From Tissierella sp. P1 (GTDB lineage Bacteria > Bacillota > Clostridia > Tissierellales > Tissierellaceae), in NCBI RefSeq assembly GCF_002266425.1, contig NZ_NPMN01000009.1:81308-145307 (forward strand): DNA of 64,000 bases, in the 5' to 3' direction. The notes under the pieces are model-generated. The model searched no databases, was not told where the DNA came from, and saw nothing but the letters and a program-made list of their open reading frames with translations. A program made the translations under genes and the position numbers. Below, in pieces: positions 43,101-53,700 of the stretch. Within the stretch, counting starts at the first letter, position 1, and each line of letters starts with the position of its first letter.

Positions 43101-46100
43101 GAAGCAGTACCAGATACTTTAATTTCTATAGCATTAGTTGAAACTTTAGATACAGTAGCCACAAGTCCTTTAGGAAGACCAGCGATTATTATATCATTGT
43201 TGGTTATGTTATCCTTTAGAGTGCCAACGGTTACATCAATGACCCAAGTATCATTCTTAGTATCTATGATTCTATAATCAGGTGCCATTAAAGTGACTTT
43301 ATCTTTTTCATCAGCAGCTTTGCCAGCAACCTGTAATATATCAGGATATAGAGTAAAGTTTGGACTAGCGATTACGTCTTCAGTTGCACCTTGGATTAGA
43401 TTGGAACTTTTAGGTATAGTCAGTGAAATAACTTCTTTAGTAGTACCAAAATCCACATCAGTTACAGGGGGAAGGGTAATAGTCACCTTAGTACCAGAGT
43501 TTCTGACTATATTCCCATTAGTCTTTACTTCATTAAGGATCTTACTCCAATTAGTCCCACCACTAAATCCATCTATTATTCCACTTACATCCGTATTCCA
43601 TATACCATCTGCCAATTCAACTACTATGGTCTTGCCGCCAGATTTAATATCAGATTGTCGAACGGTACTGCTTACTACATCACCAGAGATAGTAGCGCCT
43701 ATAGTAGGCTTTATAGTTATAGTTCCAGTAGCGGCTATAGGATTTATAGCTCCCTCTATAGCTTCAGCAGGTATAATTAAAGATATTTTTTGTTCTTCTT
43801 TAATATCATAGTTTAAAGTTTGAGGCAATAGAATTGTAACTGTATCTCCACTAAGATTAATAGCACCCTTGCCATCAGCTACCATAGCAGAGACAACCTT
43901 AGACCATTCACTAGTTTCTTTATCAGCCTTAAATCCGTTGAATAACTTGTCTCTTATAGATTTATTATTTACTACATCAGCCCAAGTAGCAGCATTACTT
44001 AATTTAACAATAACTTTAGATCCTCCATTTTTAATATTGCCTTCAAGGAGAGTCTCGCCCGATAAATCGGCTTGTCCTTGTTTTACGGAGACAATTTCGA
44101 ATGTTATATATCCAATGATTTTTCCATCATTATTAATCTCATATAAGGTCAAATACTTACCAATATTAACTTTAACCTCTGTTGTATCAGGAATATATTT
44201 CTCAACTCCAGAAGGTAAAGTATCACCAGAGGCAGGAGTAGTAGGTATAGTGCTGCTGATTAAATATCTATATTCTTTCCCAGTAGCTAGTCCGATGACC
44301 TTAGCAGAATCAATAGTGGAACCTTCAACAATATTAACACCACTAAGAGTAGGAGCATGTTCCTTCACATTATCAGCAGTTACTTCAATATATTCATATG
44401 CTTTAGTCCTACCAGCAAAATCTGTAGCAAGAAGCAATATATATCCATAGGAGCTGCCAATCTTGGTTACAGCAATGTCAGGACCAATTTTAGTGCTATA
44501 GTTTACATTGTAAGTCGTAGTATCAGATACTATTTGGTTTAAATAAGGCTTCTTAGTATCTTCAGTAGGCTTAGTATCTACTAGTTTATATCTCCATCCA
44601 ATAGATAAAGGATTTTCAAGACCTAGAGGTTCAAGCTTTAGCTTAGTCGTACTAGGATTATCGCCTTTCATCAATAGATAAGCCTTTTCAGCTAGCAGAG
44701 GAGCAGTACTACCTTTCACCTCATTATCATTTAATCTAAATTCTCTATAGGCAATTATTTTATTATCATTACTTATTGCTGCTAACAATAAATATTGCTC
44801 TGAGGATACACCAGTAATATCTTCATAAGGTGTATATTCTTCATAATCTCCACCAAGGACAGCACCAGATTCAAGTGTACCAACGCTAGAAATACCAATT
44901 TTATAAACCCATTTATTAGCGCCTGCTGGTAGGTTTAAGAAAGTAAATTTGGTACTGTTATTTACATCACCAGGTACAGGACCTTGATAATTTGTTGTAG
45001 GTTGTAGTAAAGGTGCATTTCCAGCCTTTACATTATCGAAGTCAAGCTTAATTATATTATAAGCCTTAGTTCTATTGGAACTATCTACAGCTAATATCAA
45101 TAAATTCTTGCCTACAGTAGTAGTTATATCTACGTTGGCTCTAAGTTCACGAATATTATCAATTTTTTGGTTAAACTCTATATCCATAGATGATTCGTCT
45201 ATTATCTTATATCTAAATCCAGTGCTGCTTAATCCAGTGTGGTTCAAGGTTGCTATTCTAGTAGTGTTAGGAGTATTACCTTTTACAGGGATGGAATAGT
45301 TCTTAGGAGTTTCAAGTAAATTAGCAGCAGGCATCTTTACATTGGAGTCATTCATGATGAAACTCTTATATACCTTGACCTTACCGCTTCCATCTAACCC
45401 ATACACCATCATATATTTTCTAAATCCGTTATCATCCTTTAACTTATTCTCATCTTTTTCCACTTCTATATTGTCGCTAGCATCGCTAACCAAATTAATA
45501 GGCGTACCAGTTTCTAGACTACTACCTAGCTCAGGTGCTGATATGGATTCATTACTAACTACATATTTCCAACTAGAAATACCAGAATATTTCAAGAACC
45601 CAAATGCAGTAGTACCTACAGTAGAACCCTTTACAGGCTTAGTGTAATGAGTAGTTTCCTTAAGCTCTTCTGCCAAAGGATTTTTTATTTTATCCTCAGT
45701 AATTTCTTTAACTATGTCGTAAGCTTTTACCTGTCCATTACTGTCAGTAGCCAATATCATTAAATCTTGACCTATACCAATGGATATATCTTCTCCAGCT
45801 CCATAGTCTACACTATCCTTTATAACTCTATCCAATAGAGGAGCAGTTAAATTAGCACCTACTTTATACATCCACTTAGAAGCGCCAAAATCTTTTAACC
45901 CAGATAGTTCTTCTATTTTAGTAGTGCCAGCGGAATTACCCTTTACAGGAATTGAATAATGATTTCCAGCAATAAGTTTTTCAGCTTCAAAGGCATTTGA
46001 TACCTTATCTGAAGTCACTTCAACTATATTATACTTATCTATCTTCCCATCCTTCTCACTATAGATAATAATATATTTCTTAAAGTCACCAGACATATTG

Positions 46101-47074
46101 TCCAACTCTTCATCACTGGCAACTCTAAGCTCCATACCATCTGCATAATCAACGGAATTAAATTTCTCTGTTTCATAAACCTTATCAGGCATAGTATCTA
46201 ATACGGCTAATTTCCAATCACCTGTAAGTCCACTAACTGTAGTAGACCCTGAATTATTTGTAGCTTTATTTAAAGTAGCTGTTATACTTGTATCTTTCTC
46301 AGCCTCAACCTTAGGTGCCCTTACCATTTCATTGGTAATCTTGATACTAGCATAGGCCTTTATTCTAGCATTGGCGTCGACAGCGGCTAGAAGTAAATAT
46401 TTATCTATTTCAGCTTCAATATCTGTGCCAGAATTATATGATTTTCCATCAGTGATTTCTTTGTTAATTTCAAATGGTCCAAAGGAATTATCCCCAACCT
46501 TAACCATCCACCTAGTAGCTCCAGAACCAGAAGGAAAAGTTAAATTTACTATCTTAGCAGTATTATCCTTGGAGCCGGGTACAGGTATAGAATAATTACT
46601 AGGAGTCAGTAGCCTCTGAGCATATATATTTTTGAAATAATCTTCAATGTAACCTTTGTCTGCATCATCAATATCATCAAATGATTTTGAGTTATTAGTA
46701 GTTACTTTCTCTAATGCTGTACCTATATCTCGAACTATTTCAGTATTATTAGGATTTTTAAGAAATGCTTCTATAGCATTGGGATCAGAAGTATCTACAC
46801 CTTCAGCTGAAAGAAGATTTTTCAACTCTGCCTCTTGTTTGTCTTCTTCCTCAACTATGTTTATATATTTTCCGCCTTCTATCTCACGATAAAAAAGCTT
46901 TTCATCAACATCCCCATTCTTCAAATCTCTTATTAGAGCGGCTCTATCATCTGCATTCTTCATATTATAACCCTTCTTTAATCCAGTATGGATAAAGTCT
47001 CCGGGAGCGGCGAAGCTAATAGAACTGCTGAGTAAAATAATTATACTTAAAACAAAAGCAAATATCCTTTTCAC
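40143..47074 (-). CDS. Giant secreted modular surface protein (about 2310 aa; one frameshift at about 42,145)
   Basis: A secreted protein with a signal peptide ending SSISFAAP. Residues about 140-1060 hold roughly eight repeats of about 105 aa, each opening with NYSIPVKGN-like and closing with ILAxDxxGxxKAY. Next are three Ig-like modules (about 1060-1330), then some seven modules of about 120 aa with the pattern MEYSxDxxxGxWxxA...VYVREKxxxxN. Reading ends at 42083 after LRLELREML, but the -1 frame from about 42,150 continues the module (EVRAKGDADKLPSE) through 40143. Total length is one base short of a whole frame. No SLH or sortase motif is visible. The start is GTG 47074 behind GGAGGTG. 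Role inferred: surface layer or filament. Confidence 0.82.
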
Positions 47075-47085
47075 ATAAACACCTC

Positions 47086-47976
47086 CTAGTCTAAATTATC
47101 CCATAGAATTAAATTTCCACTGGGAGAATAAATCTCATATTTATATCCCTGCAATTTACTTAAAGTGCTAATATCAAAGTTTTCAATGGAAAACTTTCCA
47201 TTTCTCCCTAATATCATAGAATCCAAAATCTTATCAGACTTAGATAATAGAACAACCTTGTATTCAGAGAAATCACTTACACCCATTAACACCCCAGAAA
47301 AAACTCCTACAATAGTAGTATTAAAGTTTAAATCTCTCATATAAACTTTATTATCTACTATATAATCTTCTGCATTTGGACTTGTACCTGGTATATTTAT
47401 ATAATAACTGCCCTGTAAGCTAGACAGATTCTTATCACTATTTTTCATCTTCAAATCCAATGCCTTATTAATAGTAGCAGCAGCAATGCCTCTAGTCACA
47501 ACCTCATCATGAGGAATATAGAGATTTCCTAGACCTATTTCTAAAGCCTTAGAATAATAGTCTTCAGGATATTTTTTAAAGTCTACACCATCTTCATAGC
47601 CTAGAATTCTCATCAATACAGTTAGAAGTTCCCCATAGCTGATTTTGCCATTGGGATTAAAGAAATCCTTTTTCACTCCATTTACTAATTTCATATCATA
47701 GGCAATATTTATATATGGAACAGACCAGCCTTTTACATCCTTAAATGGAGTAGATTGTTTTTGGAAATCCTTCATATATTCTAATCCCTTTAGTCTAACA
47801 GCAATGGCAGCCAGTTCCTCTCGACTAATCTTCTTATCTAAATCAATTCTGCCTTGTCCCATTATACCCATCTGAAAAACTCTGGCATTATCAATCAAAT
47901 CATCATAGGGACCAGCAAAAGTAAAACTAGGGAGTAGAAGTACAATAGCTAGTAAAACTGACAAAGTTCTTTTCAA
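47086..47976 (-). CDS. SLH-domain surface protein with C-terminal docking-like domain
   Basis: A 296-aa exported protein. A signal peptide (about 1-22) is followed by two to three S-layer homology segments (about 40-190), including FKDVKGWSVPYINIAYDMKLVNGV and FFNPNGKISYGELLTVLMRILG, which bind pyruvylated cell-wall polymers. The last 80 residues (from about LNFNTTIVGVFSGVLMG to GYKYEIYSPSGN) match the C-terminus of the next-upstream protein. TTG 47976 lies 6 bases after GGAGGT. It is in an operon with the genes either side, with 11 bases to the giant protein. Confidence 0.87.
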   Translation of the reverse strand: MKRTLSVLLAIVLLLPSFTFAGPYDDLIDNARVFQMGIMGQGRIDLDKKISREELAAIAVRLKGLEYMKDFQKQSTPFKDVKGWSVPYINIAYDMKLVNGVKKDFFNPNGKISYGELLTVLMRILGYEDGVDFKKYPEDYYSKALEIGLGNLYIPHDEVVTRGIAAATINKALDLKMKNSDKNLSSLQGSYYINIPGTSPNAEDYIVDNKVYMRDLNFNTTIVGVFSGVLMGVSDFSEYKVVLLSKSDKILDSMILGRNGKFSIENFDISTLSKLQGYKYEIYSPSGNLILWDNLD

Positions 47977-47989
47977 ATCATCACCTCCA

Positions 47990-50485
47990 CTATCTTTCAC
48001 TTAAAGTTCCAGAATCGACTATATTTCCATTTGAATCTATAACCTCATATTTGTATCCTATTAATTTGCTTAGAAAATCAATAGGGAATCCCACAATCTC
48101 AAACTCACCATTACTATCAACTGATACTTCGTCATATGGACTTCCAGTAGTAGATAATAGTTTCACCCTATGACCACTATAATTTCCTGTAAGCTGACCA
48201 CTAAAGATACCATAACCTAAGGTATTAAAACTATAGCTACGTAACTTAACGTCAGATTCTTCTTTATCTTCAAGTTTTACATTAATAGTATAAGACCTAT
48301 TCTTAGCCTTACCTGGTTCAGTATGGATGATATTAATAGGATTAGAGTCTATATTTACATCTATACTATCTCCGCTGGCAACTGTAGTGCCATTTACAGT
48401 GATATTTCCTATGCCCGCTGTTGGAGTGACTTTAACTCTTGAAGTTCCATAAGGTAAAGATAAAGTATAATTAGATTCTCTCCTATCAAATCTAGGACTA
48501 AGAGTGCCTATATCGAATCTTAAACTATCTAGACCAATAGCCATATTATCATCAGCTACTATAGTATATTCAAATGTAGATACTGGACTATCTTTAAACC
48601 CATTTCTTACAGCAAAGGCTTTTATTGTAGTATTGGAGCTAATAACTATAGGTGCAGTATATAAGTTGCTGTTAATAGTAGGCATAGAGCCATCTAGAGT
48701 ATAGTAAATTCTGGATCCATTTGTGGCAGTGCTCAAAGTAACAGTAGAACCTTCTACGACTTCACCGCCACTAGGATTAGCTCTTACCATCTGTACAGTA
48801 TCTTGAGAAACAATGTATTCATAAACTAAATACTGAGATTTATCAAATACCTGAACGAAAACATTAGCATCCCACATATCTACTATTAGCTTCATAACTT
48901 CATTCATCAAATCAGCTAAATCATCCTTTGAACTAGTATTCCATTTAGAATCAGATACAGAGAAGTCCATATCTACCATTAGTTTGAAATTATCATTATC
49001 TACTTGATTTAAACTATACTTTATAGGAATCCTAACTCCATTAGTATATAACACACCGTATCTATTGTTTAAATACTCGGCAGTGTCTGCCATCAAAGTA
49101 GTTGATCTTACTTTATTATCATCAATAGTAAATGATATAGACTCTAAATCCTTGTAAACAACTTTGCCATTTACTTTAAGACCAGGATAATATCTTCTGA
49201 TTTCACTATTTATCCTCTCCAGCAAGTCCAGTTTACGGCTAGGAGACCATCTTTCCATATAGTCACTATGAGAAGGAGTGATTACAAGCTCCAAATCATA
49301 GCCTGAAATCCTAGCAGTATAATCAAAGTATTCACCGCCATATTTGCCTAGTGTCTTATTAAGCAGTTCTCCAATAAATACAGGATCTACCTTTGATTTC
49401 ATATCTAATCCGCTATCCATAAAGCTAAAGACAATATTTTTCGCCTTAGTATCAAAACTTACATATCTCTTTATATTTCCTTGGATTCTGGCTTCTTCAT
49501 CATAAAGACTAGAAATAGCCACATAAATATCCCATATATAGGCTTCCACATCTCTTCTACTTAGATTACGCCATCTACTATTATCACGAGTAGAGAAATC
49601 AATTTCTACATAATACCAATTACCAGTACCAGAGCGAAGGTCTATATCCACATTTAAGTCATTAATTTTTGAAAGATGTCTATTTAAATATCTTTCCATA
49701 TCTGATAAGGACTTTATTTCTTCATAAGGAATCTTTACATCCATTATTATTTTTTTCTTTTTATTTAGTTCTTCCAATTCCCTAGCATATCTATTATTTA
49801 AATCTTCTCTAAACTTAACTAATTCATCAATAGAATAATAGCTAGGATAAATAGTATCCTTTGGCTTGTCCTTCAATACTCCATTGCAATCAATATCTAT
49901 AACATTGTCATTTAGCTTTGGAGTGATATATAGATAAGGTGACAAGGATGTCAATGGAAGATAGACATCATCGCTATATAAAAGAGGTTCCCCATCTAAA
50001 AAAATCTTTTTTCCATCCAATGTAATTTCTATACCTGAAAATCCAGCACGAATAGTTTTTAAGTCTATATCCTTTGAACTAGATTTTGATTTAGTATCCC
50101 TCAAAAAATCACGAATTTCTTGACTAATATTATCCATCAATCTCTCTTTGACCTCTATTTCATATCCTCTTTGATAGGCTATAGGATATTTAGAATTATC
50201 ATTAAATCTCAGTTTATTATTAGAGTTCAAAGTAAGAGCCCTCTTATTGGAATTAAAATTAACTCCAAGACCCAGAGCTTTACCGAAGTCTTTCATAGGT
50301 ACAAAAATATCACCTTCATAAAGAAAAACTTCCTTGTGAGAAAAGTTTTTTCCCTCTACTTGCACTCTAAAATTATTCATGAAAACATCAATTTCCTTAA
50401 CCAATCCATTACTAAAAACAGGTATTGGTACTAGAGGAATTAAAATAATTATTGCTAATACAAATGAAATAAATCTCCTTCTCAA
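47990..50485 (-). CDS. Secreted protein with stalk (CuAO-N-like), chitobiase-C-like and cadherin-like domains
   Basis: An 831-aa exported protein, first in the leftward operon. A signal peptide (about 1-26) is followed by a copper-amine-oxidase N-terminal-like stalk domain (about 30-200, in two parts: EVFLYEGDIFVPMKDFGKALGL and LLYSDDVYLPLTSLSPYLYI). A long middle of unknown type carries repeated charged helices. CHB_HEX_C-type sequence is near 560-635 (GSRIYYTLDGSMPTINSNLY), then a cadherin-like beta sandwich, then an 80-aa C-terminal domain shared with the SLH gene below. TTG 50485 has GGGGGGAG upstream. Confidence 0.85.
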   Translation of the reverse strand: MRRRFISFVLAIIILIPLVPIPVFSNGLVKEIDVFMNNFRVQVEGKNFSHKEVFLYEGDIFVPMKDFGKALGLGVNFNSNKRALTLNSNNKLRFNDNSKYPIAYQRGYEIEVKERLMDNISQEIRDFLRDTKSKSSSKDIDLKTIRAGFSGIEITLDGKKIFLDGEPLLYSDDVYLPLTSLSPYLYITPKLNDNVIDIDCNGVLKDKPKDTIYPSYYSIDELVKFREDLNNRYARELEELNKKKKIIMDVKIPYEEIKSLSDMERYLNRHLSKINDLNVDIDLRSGTGNWYYVEIDFSTRDNSRWRNLSRRDVEAYIWDIYVAISSLYDEEARIQGNIKRYVSFDTKAKNIVFSFMDSGLDMKSKVDPVFIGELLNKTLGKYGGEYFDYTARISGYDLELVITPSHSDYMERWSPSRKLDLLERINSEIRRYYPGLKVNGKVVYKDLESISFTIDDNKVRSTTLMADTAEYLNNRYGVLYTNGVRIPIKYSLNQVDNDNFKLMVDMDFSVSDSKWNTSSKDDLADLMNEVMKLIVDMWDANVFVQVFDKSQYLVYEYIVSQDTVQMVRANPSGGEVVEGSTVTLSTATNGSRIYYTLDGSMPTINSNLYTAPIVISSNTTIKAFAVRNGFKDSPVSTFEYTIVADDNMAIGLDSLRFDIGTLSPRFDRRESNYTLSLPYGTSRVKVTPTAGIGNITVNGTTVASGDSIDVNIDSNPINIIHTEPGKAKNRSYTINVKLEDKEESDVKLRSYSFNTLGYGIFSGQLTGNYSGHRVKLLSTTGSPYDEVSVDSNGEFEIVGFPIDFLSKLIGYKYEVIDSNGNIVDSGTLSER

Positions 50486-50508
50486 AAAATCTCCCCCCAA
50501 TTTATTTA

Positions 50509-50598
50509 GTGAATAGTTAAAAGTGAATAGTGAATAGTTTTGAGTAAGGCTTCAGGGTCTTTTTAACTATTCACTATTAGTTATTCACTATTCACTAT
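50509..50598. repeat. Heptamer-arm palindromic repeat, R2 copy a
   Basis: The left arm has GTGAATA units and the right arm has the inverse TATTCAC units. The core has GAGTAAGGCTTCAGGGTCTT. It lies in the divergent promoter region between the two giant surface gene sets. Confidence 0.85.
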
Positions 50599-50599
50599 C

Positions 50600-50666
50600 T
50601 TTATCGGCAGAAAATGTATTTTTCTTCATAATAACCTCAAGAAATTGTCTATATTTGCCGATAAGA
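50600..50666. promoter_or_regulatory. Long inverted repeat in the divergent surface-gene promoter region
   Basis: TTATCGGCA (50601-50609) and TGCCGATAA (50656-50664) are inverted repeats separated by 46 bases. It may be an operator for divergent control or the base of a hairpin. No riboswitch consensus was recognised. Confidence 0.45.
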
Positions 50667-50713
50667 ATTAATGAGTATAAGTACGCCAGTACATAAGTCT
50701 AAGGAGTGATTTC

Positions 50714-53700
50714 ATGACAAAATTTAAAAAAATAGTATCTATGATATTGTTAATATCAATACTACTTCCCCTGATTCCAATCGGAGAAATAATTGCATTT
50801 GCACAATCTGGTGTTGTGATTCCGCAGATGACAATAAACTATACCTATAAAGAACGAGATGAAACTCAGCTAGATAAGATTTCTTTCTATATTACTGCAA
50901 GAATAGATACTAAAGGGGCTTATGACATAAAAGTCAGAGATTCAAAGGGAACTGAGCATACTATAGGAAGAATAACTATAGATGATAATAATGTGGATAA
51001 ATTAATATATCCAAGCTTTGAACTACGACCAAAGGATAATATAAGAATTAATCAAATATATATAGGTGGACAAATAATAAATATATCAGGACCTACACTA
51101 AACCCTACACCTAAAATAACAAAAATGCAGACATATGATGTACTATTAGGTGAAAACCTTAGATTTGAAGGGGAAAATCTAAATGCATATGGTAGTACAA
51201 TGACTATAGAAGGTTTAGGACAGATAGTTCCAAATAGTGCAACTGAATTTTCACAGCCAATAATGACAGGAAACCCTGGATATAAAACTATTAACTTTGA
51301 AGTTAGAGGTTCTCACTCTCAAGGAGGAGAAGTCATACAGAATGTAACATACCCTAATGCATTTAAATTGATGGGGACATTAAAGGAATTAGGTGACCAA
51401 CCAGGTGATTATTTAGAGATTATACCAGAAATGGGAGAAAAGGAAAGCGTTGCATATATTAGAGCTAATAATGGACAATTTAATGTAAAGGATGGAGTAG
51501 GGGAATACTCTGTATTCTTCCTTACAGATACTACTGATAAATATTCAGTAGATAATATGGCTGAAATAATATCCTATTCACAGAATAGAAAAGTAATGAA
51601 AATAAAAATTCCAAAGGGGATACAAGACAGTAAATCCTATGAGGTTCAAGTAACCAATAGAGTAAAAGATCCTAAAGGAAATATAGATGCCCAGGTTTTG
51701 GAGAGAAAAGCAGTGAAGAACAAATACTTCGTTATAGGAGCGGATAAATCTCCAGTAATCACCAGCATAACCCCAGCAAAGGGACCAGATACAGGTGAGG
51801 TAGTCAGAATAGGAGGTAAAAAGTTTGACGAAGTAGATTTTATAGATGGATTTGATAATATTCAAGAAGTAAAACATAATGAAGTCCTTATAGAAGATAA
51901 AATTTTAGACAATGTAATAGGCGATATTATAGGATCAGAAGGTATAGATACTGATAATAGACAGGACAAGGTTTTCCACATTAAATATGATGTAGGTGGA
52001 TCAACAACCTATAATAATAGCAAAGTACATTCAATAAACAGATATATAGCAGTATATGTGGGAGATAGGACAACTCCCCATACAGTAAATGATAAGCCGG
52101 TATATTCCTTTGATGAGGTATATGATAGTTTATCTGTTAGAGTTCCTTCAAGTAACGTAAATGCTGAAAAACAAGTAAATGTTATTGTGATAATACAAAC
52201 AGAAATAGAAACAGATGAAGGTACACGTACAATTGTAAATATAGTAACAAATGATAATATTAAATACACCATAATACCTAGCCATACAAGACCTAGCATA
52301 ACTAAAATAATACCAGAACAAATTCAAGTAGTTCAAAGAGGAATTGGATATGGACTAAAGGAAGATATGGTAATAACTATTGAAGGTCAAAACTTCAAGG
52401 TATTAAGATCTAGAGATAATACAACTGGTAAAGATGTGACAAATTATCCGATAGTAGGTATAGGAGCAAATCTAGAAAACAGCGATGATGGTATAGTCCT
52501 TAGAATGAGCAGAAAAAGAGGGACAAGTAGAGATATACAAAAATAATAAATGGGAAACTATATCTGGAGCAAATATTACAATTCTAGATTCTAAGGGTAA
52601 TATAATAGACGGTACTATAGGTAAAGATGTAGGAAATAAAATAATAATAAGTCTACCTAAAAATGCAGATATAAATTTACCAACAGATTCTGTTACCACA
52701 GATAGATCTCAGCCAATACCTAAACCAGTATATGTAATGAACCCAGTATTAGGAAGTCAAAAACCAGGGGAACCTGTTAGCAACGACAACGTAGCAGTCA
52801 TGTTTATAGATTTAAAAGACAATCCTTCACCTACTATAGATACAGTAACACCAAATGTAGTAGCAATAGATTCAGGAGAAGAAATAATAGTCACTGGTTC
52901 AAACTTCCAGCAAGGGGCAAGAGTATTCTTAGGGGGAGTTGAGGTTACAGGAGTAAAGCAGGAACTAGATCCATCAGGATTAAATACAATACTCAAATTT
53001 AATGCACCTAAGTTTCCACAAATAATAGATGGGCCAACTAAAATAATGGTCATGAATCCAGACGGTGGTATAGCAGTAAAGGATTTCACCTTTGTAAAAT
53101 CATTACAAAGAGACCCAATCCTTACAAGCTTCTCACCTAAGAGTGGAACATTAGATACTGTAGTTGTCATAGATGGAGATAATTTCCTAGCACCAAATCC
53201 ATCAGTTGTAAGTATTACAGGAATGGGAATCCATAGATTAATAGGTAGTAGAGTATTGATGGATGGGAAAGACATCAATGAATATAATAGAGATATTAAT
53301 GGAAATATTGTATTGCAGCCATATACGAATTCATCTGAAATGTTAATAGCTTCAGAGCATAGCGTAGCAAAACTATCGAGTTATGCTCATAGCGTAATAT
53401 TAGTAGATAGAAACAATCAAAACAAATTTTTTACTATCTATAATGATAATAGAATGAATATCTTTCTTTCAGATGGAGGAAGTGGAGCAGAAGAGAACAA
53501 TATAATAAATCTATATAATATAAGATATGAAAATGGTGATTTAATCGCAGAAAAAGGCGGACAAACATATAAAGTAGATGTCTCAGAAGATGGACTTAAA
53601 CTATTTCAAGGAAGTACTTTAGTTCTAGATCTTGTAATGAAGACACCATATAAATTTAGTGGCGAAGATATCTATGGTTCTAGAGTACAGGTTAAAGATA

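Noticed and set aside
42891..44450. Three long plus-strand frames opposite the giant surface gene
   Set aside because: They mirror the repeat structure of the minus-strand gene and lack ribosome binding sites.
50600..50713. Cyclic-di-GMP riboswitch before the IPT gene
   Set aside because: The conserved GEMM core bases are absent; only an inverted repeat is seen.
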